Origin: Punctularia strigosozonata HHB-11173 SS5
Taxonomy: Eukaryota; Basidiomycota; Agaricomycetes; Corticiales; Punctulariaceae
Assembly (NCBI RefSeq): GCF_000264995.1
Contig: NW_006767437.1
Location: forward strand, 1,608,659-1,672,658
Length of the DNA stretch: 64,000 bases
Direction: 5' to 3'
Part shown: piece by piece, positions 1 to 11,099 of the stretch
How positions within the stretch are numbered: position 1 is the stretch's first letter
Layout of the letters: every line of letters begins with the position of its first letter
Position numbers and translations under genes: made by a program
Notes under the pieces: model-generated
Databases searched by the model: none
The model's input: the letters and a program-made list of their open reading frames with translations, nothing else
What the model was told of the DNA's origin: nothing

Positions 1-1337
1 AGCTACTCCGACACGTCCCACGGCCCGCCGCTGTGGGACACCCCCGGCCGACCCACCGCGGGCGGCTCGGCGGTCGACGACGGCGGCCTTCTAGCGCCCA
101 ACGACTTCCACCCGCAGTACGCCCAGCAACAACAACAGCAACCGGGGATGCAGCACCATTACTCGTTCGGCCCGCCGAGCTCCGATATGGGCGTCGGCGC
201 TCCCCAGCGTTATCTCCTCCCGCCAGAGGTCGCGCCCGGCATGGGCGGCATGGGCATGGTCGCGGGCGCGCCGCTCCGCCGGGTGCGCTCGGACAGCGGC
301 CAGCCCCGGCCGGGACACACGCGGCAGGTGCGCTCCGAAGACATCCGTGTGAGCCCGTCGCTCGGCGCCGGCCAGCCGGGCGGGGGCCTGCTCCATCCCC
401 TCTTCCCGTCGGGCCATCTGCTGCACCCCCATCATGGACGTGAGATCGTGCCGAACATCAACCGGACGCATCACCGTCGGGGGAGCTCCGGCGGGGCGGG
501 GTCGTCTGGGGGGAGCAGGCGAGGGTCGCCGTATCCGAGCCCGAACGCGAGTCCGAGGGCGTACGATTCGATGCAGCTCGCGCCCGACGTCGGGGCGGGG
601 TACGAGCTCGACATGGGCGGCGGTGGTATGGCGCCGATCGCTGGACGGCGGTATTCGGCGGGCGGGGCGCAGCAGGATTATATGAAGCTCGGGGACATGC
701 GGTTGGCGGACAGCGCCGATCTGAACGAGATGGGGCTGATGTCGGGGATGGGCATAGGTGTGGGCATGAACCCCGGCATGGGGATGGCGCAGTCGCAGCC
801 GCAGCATCAGGCGGGTGGCCAGCAGGGCGGCGTGCAGGGCGGCGTGCAGGGCTCAATGGCGGTGAGCAAGGTGAACGTCACGACGCACGCGACGAAGGAC
901 GCGAGCGAGAAGAGGAGGAAGGTGGACGCTGCGTTCATATGCCCGGTGGTTGGATGCGGAAGCACGTTCACCCGGCACTTCAACTTGAAGGGTGCGTCTT
1001 TTTTTTTGCACTCGGCGGTCGTGACTGAGAGCTGATGCTGTTGTTGTAGGACACATGCGATCCCATAACGAGGAGAAGCCGTTCAAGTGCAAGTGGCCCG
1101 GGTGCCAGAAGAGCTTCGCGCGTCAGCACGACTGCAAGCGTCACGAGAATTTGCATCTCAACATCCGGCCGTTCACGTGTGAGGGGTGCAAGAAAACGTT
1201 TGCGAGGATGGACGCCCTCAATCGACACTGTGCGTGTTCTGCTCTTCCTTTCGCGCAGCCTGTTCATAGTCCTTCGTCTTACGTAGTGCGTTCGGAAGGC
1301 GGCGCAGATTGCCAGGCGCACCAGAAGGAGCTCACGT
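1..1337 (+). CDS. C2H2 zinc-finger transcription factor, gene A (5' partial, cut by gap)
   Basis: The reading frame is already open at base 1, so the start lies outside the window. Exons are 1-991, 1050-1229 and 1287 into the gap; introns are 58 and 57 bp with GT-AG ends. The N-terminal part is rich in Gly, Ser, Pro and Met, with a run of six Gln near 125 and an SPYPSP motif. A basic block ([15 protein letters not shown]) leads into finger 1 (CPVVGC...HMRSH). Finger 2 is CKWPGC...HENLH, and finger 3 (CEGC...H) ends in a Cys, [10 protein letters not shown]. Intron 1 is phase 1 and falls one residue before the first His of finger 1; intron 2 is phase 1 and falls just after the first His of finger 3. 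Both positions recur in paralogues 40-60 kb away. By family it should be a nuclear DNA-binding regulator; its targets are unknown. The last 895 bp are repeated after the gap, so this and the next entry are probably one gene. Confidence 0.85.
443..1337 (+). repeat. 895-bp direct duplication, first copy (second copy 1639-2533)
   Basis: The two segments read the same through coding exons, both short introns and the poly-T tract in intron 1. The translated products of both copies are the same in all frames I compared. The first copy stops at the gap edge and the second starts at the other gap edge. Confidence 0.95.
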
Positions 1338-1638
1338 NNNNNNNNNNNNNNNNNNNNNNNNNNNNNNNNNNNNNNNNNNNNNNNNNNNNNNNNNNNNNNN
1401 NNNNNNNNNNNNNNNNNNNNNNNNNNNNNNNNNNNNNNNNNNNNNNNNNNNNNNNNNNNNNNNNNNNNNNNNNNNNNNNNNNNNNNNNNNNNNNNNNNNN
1501 NNNNNNNNNNNNNNNNNNNNNNNNNNNNNNNNNNNNNNNNNNNNNNNNNNNNNNNNNNNNNNNNNNNNNNNNNNNNNNNNNNNNNNNNNNNNNNNNNNNN
1601 NNNNNNNNNNNNNNNNNNNNNNNNNNNNNNNNNNNNNN
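1338..1638. other. Assembly gap (301 N)
   Basis: A continuous run of N. It is bounded by two copies of the same 895-bp sequence (443-1337 and 1639-2533), which is what two overlapping contig ends look like when they are scaffolded without being merged. Confidence 0.99.
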
Positions 1639-2661
1639 AGATCGTGCCGAACATCAACCGGACGCATCACCGTCGGGGGAGCTCCGGCGGGGCGGGGTCG
1701 TCTGGGGGGAGCAGGCGAGGGTCGCCGTATCCGAGCCCGAACGCGAGTCCGAGGGCGTACGATTCGATGCAGCTCGCGCCCGACGTCGGGGCGGGGTACG
1801 AGCTCGACATGGGCGGCGGTGGTATGGCGCCGATCGCTGGACGGCGGTATTCGGCGGGCGGGGCGCAGCAGGATTATATGAAGCTCGGGGACATGCGGTT
1901 GGCGGACAGCGCCGATCTGAACGAGATGGGGCTGATGTCGGGGATGGGCATAGGTGTGGGCATGAACCCCGGCATGGGGATGGCGCAGTCGCAGCCGCAG
2001 CATCAGGCGGGTGGCCAGCAGGGCGGCGTGCAGGGCGGCGTGCAGGGCTCAATGGCGGTGAGCAAGGTGAACGTCACGACGCACGCGACGAAGGACGCGA
2101 GCGAGAAGAGGAGGAAGGTGGACGCTGCGTTCATATGCCCGGTGGTTGGATGCGGAAGCACGTTCACCCGGCACTTCAACTTGAAGGGTGCGTCTTTTTT
2201 TTTGCACTCGGCGGTCGTGACTGAGAGCTGATGCTGTTGTTGTAGGACACATGCGATCCCATAACGAGGAGAAGCCGTTCAAGTGCAAGTGGCCCGGGTG
2301 CCAGAAGAGCTTCGCGCGTCAGCACGACTGCAAGCGTCACGAGAATTTGCATCTCAACATCCGGCCGTTCACGTGTGAGGGGTGCAAGAAAACGTTTGCG
2401 AGGATGGACGCCCTCAATCGACACTGTGCGTGTTCTGCTCTTCCTTTCGCGCAGCCTGTTCATAGTCCTTCGTCTTACGTAGTGCGTTCGGAAGGCGGCG
2501 CAGATTGCCAGGCGCACCAGAAGGAGCTCACGTCGGCGGACAGCGTGAACGGGCTTGGGTTCCCGAACATCGCGGACGTCATGGATCCATCCTCGGCGTC
2601 GTCCTCTGGGCCTATCCTCACGAAGACCGAGCCGGACTGGGGCTCGGGGGTCCTGATGTAA
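1639..2661 (+). CDS. C2H2 zinc-finger transcription factor, gene A (3' part after the gap)
   Basis: Exons are 1639-2187, 2246-2425 and 2483-2661; the stop codon TAA is at 2659-2661. The first 895 bp repeat 443-1337. Beyond the repeat this copy supplies the true C-terminus: after [10 protein letters not shown] the protein continues for about 50 residues, Ser- and acid-rich, and ends in WGSGVLM. If the gap is an artefact, the real gene is 1-1337 followed directly by 2534-2661. If it were a true tandem duplication, this copy would lack an N-terminus inside the gap, which is less likely given the identical introns and third positions. Confidence 0.85.
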
Positions 2662-5600
2662 TTGGCCCCTGCGCTTCGGCCGCAGTCATCCCACGCTAGG
2701 CGTTGGCTATCCTTGCTTTTCTCCCGCTGTGCGTGTTCCGTTCCTCATCCCCCCCTTTTTTTTCTGCCTTTCGTGGACTTCTGAATTTGATGGCCAAATT
2801 GTGACAACGGACACACTCGTTAATTGTGTTATTGATTTTCTTTGTATGCCTATCCTTCCTGTCTGAATTCCGGTCCCTGCGATCCTTCCATGAACCATTG
2901 AATGGAACCTTTGGTCTTGATATCGGACAATATTTCCTCTTGGACTTATGACTACTACCTATACAATTTCGTTCGGTTCCGAGGGCCACTTTAAGCTATC
3001 CTTTTGGTCCCAGTTCGCTCACCTGCTCTTCTTTTCATCGTGACTGACGACGGAACATCGCAGTTCCTCCCCTAAATCTCATACCAAACCTCTCACACTG
3101 CCTGTGCTGCTTTCCAATCTCTCCGCCTTGCTTGCCTCTGCCTATTTCTGCATCACGAATCCCGCCTCCATCCTCTGTTCAGATCAACGTCCCGATGCAC
3201 CCACCAATTTATGACCCTACCCTTGCTCGCAGTGCGCATATATACATAGTGCTTAATGGCTTGGCTCCCCTCCGAGATTTTCTACACAGTGTAGCTTAGC
3301 TTTTCCTCTCGTCTCGTAGACATCTGGGAATGTATATTAATTCGGCCAGCACGGAGTGCGTAACCATGAACGATGCCGACGACCTCGAAGGAGATGTGGT
3401 ACACCATCGTCCGTCCGCGCCACGGAAAATTGATTGCGCGTACACCTTTTTAGGCTATGTCCGCGTAGCTCCGTGACAGAACGTGTCTTTCCGGGGCCAT
3501 CGACCATGTTGCTTGCTGGATGCAATTATTTATTCCTCGACTTCAAATGCTATCAAGTGTTCTAGCCAGCCACCCACTACCAAGAATGGGGAACTGACCA
3601 ATGAAGAGCCACCATGGTGCACGGTGCTCGCTGGCATGGTCCCTCAACAAAATGGCATCCTCTCGGCATCCTAACCCCTCTCCGGCCGATTATCTACGTA
3701 TGGGCCTACCGCTATCGCCCTCGCGCACATTCCCTCCGTCGCTATGCTGCCACTCCACCCATCAACGCCAACTCATACGGTCCGCCAGATGGCCGCATCG
3801 GGACACAAACTGCGGCTAGGGTATCAGTCTATAGCATTCGCGGGGCGCGCAGGCGCGTTCGAGGCAACTCCGTGATGAGGGCACATCATCCATCAAGGCC
3901 TCTAATACACTCGTTCCCGGACCGTCGCGAGCTCGAGGTTGCGTTCTGGAAGAAGCCGATCGAGCGCCGCGGCGACGAGTTACGTGGCATGATCATGGCA
4001 GTTGGCGTGTTTTGGAGCCGCTGATGAGGGCGCACCCCCCCCTGGATGCATGTGGCTCGCAGCAGAGATACGGGAAGATGCTTCTCGTGCGACGCGGCCC
4101 GAGGGCACTCTGTTGGTATCCTTTCTGGAGCCCGGGTGCCCGTGACGCATCCTCTGGTTACCTGAATCGGCCAATTCGGAACCGGATCGTGTTTGCTGTG
4201 TAACGCGATGAGCTGGCATTGCATTCTATCTCTGTCAGGGAAGACGACACTGCCATCCTAACGAGGATCCCGTCATCGCCTTATACGGTTGTACGTAGAC
4301 TTCTCTATGCTCCATCAGGCCGCGAACCTCTGGAGTCGTGCCAAGGGGTTGAGGAAGCGGTTTGTGTAATCCATATCGATCCAACCTTTAAACAATTGGT
4401 TCCGCACGATAGCAGATGCCCTCGGTGAGTCTCCGTTTCCAAATCTTGATCAATGTCAGCGCGATGAAACCCTTGATTTGAAAATAGTGACCGTATTCAA
4501 TGGTAGTCTCCGATTGTACTCACCATCCCATGCCTGTGCTTGGTTCTCCAGCTACGAGAAGCGTGTTCCTCTGGAAGGATCGCACGATCTGAATTGGTTC
4601 CCGATTACACGGTCACCTTCCAAAACAAATGGACCCTAGATCGCGGCCTCCGATGCTCAAGGGTATTGCTTGTTCACCGGGATTAGACGGTTTATAGCGT
4701 CGACTGCGGCATAAATGTCGGTTGATTCTCGCCCTCAAGATAGAATCACACAATCTCTTTGACCGTAGCCAAGTCTATCTCGAGCATCCATCTCCTTCAC
4801 CGTAAGAGAAAGTTTGTGATACCGACGCCGAGGCGACACGGCGGTTCCGGTTCGTCTGTCGTTCCAATATCGCGGTGTCGACTTAAGCTGAAAGGCTCTG
4901 ACGCTGGCACTGTACCCACTCAGAGCTATTCTGAAGCGGAAGATGCTGTCGACGTGAAACTTTCCAATGTGTACGCTGGCCTCGTCTTCCTCGTCGATGT
5001 CGGAGAAACGGAGCATTACTACCCGAAGTCGCAAGAAATGTCGCACCTCAGGTACCACGGTGATTCTATTGGGTCATATTCTGGGCAATCGAAGCCAAGA
5101 CGAGGTGAGATAAAGACCTTGTGAGTAAGCTGAATACTCCACAATTGTTGCTGCTACCACGGAGTAAATGACTCCAATCCTTCCACGAGCCAACCAAAAT
5201 TACGGCGACTTCGAATCCGTCGACATTGTCGGGATGCTCCCTATGAACACAATACAAAGCACGTCAAACTCTGCGGTTGATTGGGATCCACGGCATTACG
5301 ACGGTGCTGGTAAGACCTTCGGATTTTTAGGAATCATTCCACGCACTGATGGGTGCTGTTCTGAGTTCGTGACATCAACCGTTTCATCCCATTTATCTGA
5401 GAGATCACGTAATCGCACAGCAGTTGCCGAGGGGTCGCAATACAATCGTCCAAGATATCCTCAAGGGTATTTCCTGACCCTGGAGATCGCCTGAAGACAG
5501 TTCACTTCATGCGCGCGAAATATTCAGCCGTAATGCTTCTTCTCTCCTTGACTTACTATCTCAGCTCCGGCCGCGGAAAGGCTGTTGGGCACATGGCAGC

Positions 5601-6660
5601 GCTCGTGCACTGCCGTGCAGGGAACCAATGTCTTGGCGGTGAACTTGCGATCCACGGAGAATGACCAGTGTCAGATATTCCTGCACCTGCTTCTCTATCA
5701 GCACGCACCCACCTCCTTCCGAATGGAGTGAGCGAGTAAACTGTTCCTAGGTTGTGCCAGCGATCGTCTCGTTACTGCGTGTGCGAGCTTTTGTGATGCA
5801 CATGCGGAGAGCAACTGGGTTGCTTGTATTTACCCTCCGTTGGAACGATGGAGATGTAATGCGGTTTCGAAGGGAGGCTCTGCTCAGTAATCGACACTTC
5901 GCTGAAACAAGTCATGGTAGTGGTCAGCATGTCGCGCTTGTTGATGCAAATTAATCCGTCACACCACTGGAGGTCCGAAAGGATACGTACCCGACGGACT
6001 TCGTGAGATTATCTTTCTCACTTGCCGCGTTGGATTCTGTCGAATGGAACATAAAGTTCATTCTGCCGGCACTGAAATCATCCATTATAACGCTGTGTCT
6101 CGCTAACATTTGGCTACAAGTAACATGAAGTTCTCTGGAATATACGCTGCATACGCCAATGCCCGACCCAAGGATAATTTAAATTTTAGTAGTACCCGTC
6201 ATACTAAGTGGCCGGGTGTTTCTCCCACGCGTTACGGCACCACACAGCCCTTCCCCTTCAATGTATCACTGTCAGCCTCCGAGTCGTGCGCAGTGTGGTC
6301 CGTCCACATGAACCCCAGTTCTCCCGTACTATATCCCTTACTAGAAAGCAGCGATATTCCCGACCAAACTCAAAGCTCACTGGCAGTCATGGATATCACC
6401 CAAATGTCTCGGCACTAAAATGGCTGGCATGCTCAGACGTCGCCCGGATGGTCGCATGTGTTCCTGTATGTGAGTTTTGTTTACTGATTGTCATGCACCA
6501 GTATTAAGTTACCGCAGCCTTCACAAATAGCATCAAGCGCCCAACTCATGCCGTAAACTTCATGTGAATCCCACACGGTTACAAGTTGCACAGGCGTGTC
6601 ATGCGCAGCTGCACAAGCACGATAGGAACGCCAGTATACAATCGCTTCACAAATGCCATC
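2662..6660. other. Gene-poor stretch, only short unsupported frames
   Basis: Nothing here could be tied to a family. The first few hundred bases are pyrimidine-rich and probably 3' flank of gene A. Short frames at 4759-5124 and 5168-5494 and an uninterrupted frame around 5560-5730 have protein-like composition, but they are not joined by convincing splice sites and match nothing I recognise. They may be remains of one decayed gene. Confidence 0.5.
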
Positions 6661-8263
6661 ATGCCTCTTAAACCCGTTCGCCAAGTTTACGTTGAGGAGC
6701 TGCACAAGAAGGGTCTGGGGCTGCCGCTTTGGTTTCCGTACGCATCGTTCTCAACGTAACGCCGCGACGGTGATATCGCATGTGACTCAACAAGCATCTA
6801 TTTCGCAGCGAGTCCGTTGAACAGCGCGCCGGACCACTGCAGGCCCAGATCGGCGATGTCGGGTTCGTGAGTCGGGATGACGGTGTGTTCTACCGGCTGT
6901 TCAATGCCTGCAAAACGCGCGATCATCCGTGGAACGATGATCTGGCGCCCCAAGACTTCGAGCCGCTAGTATTGGACGATCGTCATGTCAAGACAGTCGA
7001 AAACAACCTGAAGGCGGGCGCATATGTGTGCACCAGTAACGCCGAACGTCAGGACCAAGCGCACGCTGGAATGTGCGTTAGATTGTGTTACACCCTGCCG
7101 TCAACATTGATTCCACTTTGCGCCCTTAGTTCATCGTTGGCACCGATCACGGCCGGGTTCAACTTCAGTTTCTCTTCTCAAGTGCACCGTGCTGCCGTCC
7201 TTGTTCTAAAACCTTGGGCGAACTTCTATCACTCCCTCCAGCACGAGACCATCAAGAATTACTGTCTCAAGTATGGCGAAAGCTGGTACGACTTTGCCAA
7301 ATCGCAAGGATTTGCGCTTGATCCCGGCGAGATCATACTCGTTTATGGTGTTGTCCGAACGGCAACATGGGCTCTCGCTGCATTCACAGAGAACGACACG
7401 AAGATGGGCGCAGGTGTCTCTCTGGATACCGCGTCATTTGCTGGGGCGGGCATTAGCTTGTATCGTGCATGGGATGAAAGAAGTTCGGTGGAGCACAGGT
7501 CCGGTCCTCCAACGAAATCTCACAAGCGACCATCTGCCGAGGCCCACATCCCTTGGAGTTTACCCTCTCCGCCTGTGTCTCTGCGTACGCCGGCGGATAG
7601 TCTCAGTCGTGTAAATATCTTTTGCCGTAGGCTCCCCGTACGCTGATTGAGGATTATCACTGCAGAACGAGGTGTCCGCCGGTAAGAGGCCCCTGGATGA
7701 AGACTGGAATTTTGATCAAACAATCTTTCTTCGCCATTACGTGGTCAAACCTCGGATGTTCCGTACTCCTAAGGTCATGCGAGGTGCTGCGGATCCGAAG
7801 AACGTGGACTCAAGTGGCGATGATTCGGATTCAAGTCTACAGAGCATTCAGTCATCGACCCAGTGTTCATCTTCCGTAGAAGTAGCGCGAGAATCTGATA
7901 TAGGGCCGGTGAGCCAGACCCTCAAATCCCAGGCTCGAAGCACTGAGAAATGTGTTCAGACGCATTATGGCCTACATGTGCTGCTCGATCACCTTCTCGA
8001 GGTGCGCACGTCGATCAAAACCGATCACAGTATTTAATTCGACGGCAGTCCCAACCATCGGCCCGAGCTGCCGTCGCTTGCGACGATGAGTTCTACCATA
8101 CAGTGAAGGTAACTCTCAGTCGTCAATGTGTTTGTGTTGCCTGAAAGCCCTTCAGGGAGTGTCCGATGTTGATCTTACGACATATTTTCGGCAAGCTGAA
8201 CCGCGTACGTTCGTCCGTAACGGCTGTGAGTCTTCTCCACTCGTTCTGGTATACGATGCCTGA
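6661..8263 (+). CDS. Orphan Agaricomycete-type protein, 441 aa
   Basis: Six exons: 6661-6737, 6809-7072, 7130-7610, 7666-8001, 8049-8108 and 8156-8263. All introns are GT-AG and 47-71 bp, and the summed coding length is 1326 bp. The start gives an N-terminus (VYVEELHKKGLGLPLWFP) followed by EIGDVGF-like and FYRLFNAC motifs. The middle contains LPLW..., AAVLVLKPWANFYH, YCLKYGESWYDFA and ILVYGVVRTATWALAAF, then VEHRSGP and IFLRHYVVKPR, an acidic Ser-rich linker, and a short tail with ACDDEFY. I recognise this layout from uncharacterised proteins that are numerous in Agaricomycete genomes. No catalytic motif or membrane segment is visible. The two short 3' exons rest on splice logic alone. Confidence 0.75.
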
Positions 8264-8357
8264 TTCAACCCTGGTTTCCAGCCGCGGCATTATCGGTTGA
8301 TAAAGATGGATTTCCAGGTATGTCCTCGGTAGAGCTTCGCCACGCCAAGGTTGATTG

Positions 8358-9089
8358 ATGTGCATCAAAGTACCAGGACATAGCGTGCCATCTCATCAAT
8401 TGGTCACCATATTGTCCTCCCCGGGTGCCGGAGCGTCTGGACAGACGCAGTCGCTGCAGGATCTGTTCACCAAGCTCCCGAAGGAGAGATACGCTAGTAT
8501 AAACCAGCCCAAGAGAAGCTTACTCAGTGACCTGTTCACTCCACAAATACCCGTAGTGCCTCTAGGGAGCGCTGAGCCCCAACGATCTGAAGACGTCAAG
8601 CCGGACACAATACACCACAAGAGACCATATACCGCCAATTCCGACTCTGCTACATCTTTGAGGTTTCAGCGCAGAAATCCAAGTTTGGCAGGGTCAGGAC
8701 TGTACCCGATTCATCCCATCCAGTCCTCTACAAGGATTTCTCCTCGAAGAACTTCGGACAGCGCGATTGGAGGCGCGAAACAGTTGACTTCCACGCGCGC
8801 TCGGACACAAGAAGTTCCATTCCCTGCTCAACTTGCGATCCCTCGCACAACGCGCAGACAGATGCTCAATAAGGAGCTGACTGAGGCGGAGAGGAAAGAC
8901 CTCCTTTGGGAACGCAGGAGAAGGGGGAGCGATGATGACGGTCGGAAAGGTGGTTCCCAACTTCCAAGCCCGATCCTTGTGCCGAGACCCATCTTGGACA
9001 GTCGAAGTGTAGATAGAGTGGATACGGGAGGAATGCATACCAGGCTCGCGGTCATGAAGAGCAGGAGTTGGGGCGACAATTGGCTCTAG
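8358..9089 (+). CDS. Ser/Pro-rich protein with DUF3295-like C-terminal motif
   Basis: A single open frame of 243 residues begins at ATG 8358, only 95 bp after the previous gene. Most of it is low-complexity and basic. Near residues 170-195 it has LNKELTEAERKDLLWERRRR, and it ends in KSRSWGDNWL. Fungal DUF3295 proteins carry a similar pair: an EL-T-(x)-R-(x)-LLWER helix and a terminal R-S-W-(A/G)-D-(x)-(F/W) motif. The N-terminal areA-type GATA-like segment usually found in that family is not seen, so this may be a short version or its first exon may be missed. The start is uncertain. Function unknown. Confidence 0.5.
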   Translation: MCIKVPGHSVPSHQLVTILSSPGAGASGQTQSLQDLFTKLPKERYASINQPKRSLLSDLFTPQIPVVPLGSAEPQRSEDVKPDTIHHKRPYTANSDSATSLRFQRRNPSLAGSGLYPIHPIQSSTRISPRRTSDSAIGGAKQLTSTRARTQEVPFPAQLAIPRTTRRQMLNKELTEAERKDLLWERRRRGSDDDGRKGGSQLPSPILVPRPILDSRSVDRVDTGGMHTRLAVMKSRSWGDNWL

Positions 9090-9434
9090 CGCCGATTGAT
9101 TCGATAAGTTACTCTTACATGTCGAAGGATCCGTATATTCCAGTATATGTGGACTTCTACGTTTATCGCCAATGCGCCTGGACAATAATGAAACGAATAT
9201 TCATTGACATCGAGTAGTGTACGAATGGATATAGCCTACGATAAGTATGACGAAATAATCACGGATTGGTACGTTGGCAGCAATTGACGAAGTTCGTAAC
9301 AAATCAATGGCGGTTGACTGAGCTTTTGAGCGCGAAAACACTCGCATCATCTGCTTGGAGGGCTCTTCACGATGAATTATGACGTGTTGGTAATCATGAC
9401 CTACCTGAGGATATGGGTGATTCGGAGCGAGAGC
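9090..9434. other. Short intergenic stretch
   Basis: AT-richer sequence between two converging genes. I see no gene or clear repeat in it; it is probably 3' flank on both sides. Confidence 0.5.
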
Positions 9435-10836
9435 TTATGAAGGGCTTTTAACCTCGACCATACGCTCAAACGCCTTTCCGTCTTTGTCCAGCACGGGGAT
9501 ATTTTCAGCTGCCAGCTTCAAGTTAATAGCGAGCTCCAGGTCCGAAGCTAAGGACCAGCTCATTTCCCCCCACTGGTCTACCTCCACGTCAAGGCTATCC
9601 CAGGATGTCTCAGCGAGCTTGATATGCTCCAACCTGGAAGGATCGTTGGCGAGAAGAGTCTCCAGGAGACCTGACTTCCCGCCGGACAGCGCGAGACATC
9701 GAAGAATGGGAGATGACCGAGTACGTCACTGTACGTCTGGGAGCCCCGGACGTTTGAGGGTGACACAGGTAATGTCGGTCAACAGTGGTGTGTTACTGAG
9801 GATATCCTCAAGGCTGTCGTTAAAGGAAGATATCCGGATGTGCACATCCCGTAGATGCTTGAGACGTGCATTCGTCAGCTGTCGAAGCGTGGTGTGGCGG
9901 ACCACTACCAGGTCTTCTAGTATCCGCACTATACGAAGGGACGGCAATTCCGCCTGACTGGCGATCGCAAATGCGATCGAGCCTCGATGATGCATGCATT
10001 CATGTTATACTTCGGAGAAGGATTCCAGCGTTTCGAGCTTGAGGAGTCGGAGCACGACGAGGTCCTCGAGGGAGCGGGGGTCCGTGGGTTCCCCCGTGTG
10101 TCCGTGTCGCTCTTATCTTCTATACGCAACCATACAAGGTTCACCAGTGAAAATTCGGTTGTAAAATTTGCCTTCTGGAAATTGGCAAGGATTGAGTTGA
10201 ACGCTCAGGTGGATCAAGGTCTGGGCGCTGCCCTGGCAGAGGAGAGGCAGCCAAGCTGGCTGCGAACCGCTCGAGGGCGACATGAGAAAGAATTCGGCAA
10301 CATGCGGATGTTAAGAACGTGCGTTGTCCCTAGGGCGCCCATTCTTCGAGGACCAACGAGCGAGTCCGCGAGAGCAGCCGGTCATCCTTCCTAGCGGCCG
10401 AATGGAGGCCAACAAGGCAATCCTCGAAACGCAACTTGAAGGTATCTTGCATAAGGTCTGAATGTACGATGCGGATGGCAACGTACAGAAGTACCGTCTG
10501 CCGATGGACTATTTGTAGAAAGTCGGCCTGTTAGTTTAAAATCAATCGTTAGGAACACGTCAGAGATGACTCACGTTCAATTACCGACTGACAAGACAAC
10601 TGTTGTGCCTTGTCGCGGTTTCCTCCAGTCCCTCATGGTGGAACGCGTCGCGGGGACCACGAACAACCGGAAAGCACAAGGTCCAATGCGGCGAATCGTC
10701 GTAGGCTGTCGCGTACGCAAAGATGGCGTTCAATAGTCGTCAGGAAGTCCTTCAACGCGCTGGTAGTCCGTTGCACGTTGCTCAGCTCCGATCTCTTGCT
10801 CGTGCCTATGCAAGAAGGTCCAGGTGAGTAGAACAT
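9435..10836 (-). pseudogene. F-box/leucine-rich-repeat-like gene, apparently broken
   Basis: On the minus strand an LRR-like frame runs SLEDLVVLRLLKLETLESF, then a 57-bp GT-AG intron (9954-10010), then ELPSLRIVRILEDLVVV and LRQLTNARLKHLRDVHI. The same frame continues past one in-frame TGA (9726-9728) into LRCLALSGG, LLETLLANDPSRLEHIKLAE and a final stop at 9435. Farther upstream (10633-10836) a leucine-rich piece, LKDFLTTIERHLCVRD, may belong to the same gene, but the linking exons could not be traced. No clear F-box survives, so the family label is inferred from the repeat pattern. The single stop may be a true lesion or a sequencing error. Confidence 0.5.
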
Positions 10837-11099
10837 CGTGTTGATGCATGGTCCTCAACGCTTCTTGACCATGATATCGACTACCACGATGATGAGCTGA
10901 GTGAAGTAGCGAAGAAAGGTTAGGGATAGAGGCACGGGCGCAACTTGCACTCATAAATGAGTCCGACTGAGAGTGAGACCAGGTCAGACAGCAAATCAAA
11001 CGGGGATATAGCAAGGCCTAGCAGCTTATCTGACCGCAGTTTCACACGATCCCCCAAAGATTCCAAGATTGTGTTAGCACACGATGGACTCAGCTCCCC

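Noticed and set aside
91-807. 238-codon minus-strand frame opposite gene A (and the same at 1332-2003)
   Set aside because: It is the antisense shadow of a very GC-rich coding exon; it is Arg/His/Pro-rich with no domain, and the plus frame has the zinc fingers.
1055-2224. 389-codon frame running through the N gap
   Set aside because: It is open only because N is read as unknown residues; the two sides belong to different frames of gene A.
8002-8030. 29-bp GT-AG intron alternative in the orphan gene at 6661-8263
   Set aside because: Too short for a fungal intron; the 47-bp choice ending at 8048 keeps the same frame and is in the usual size range.
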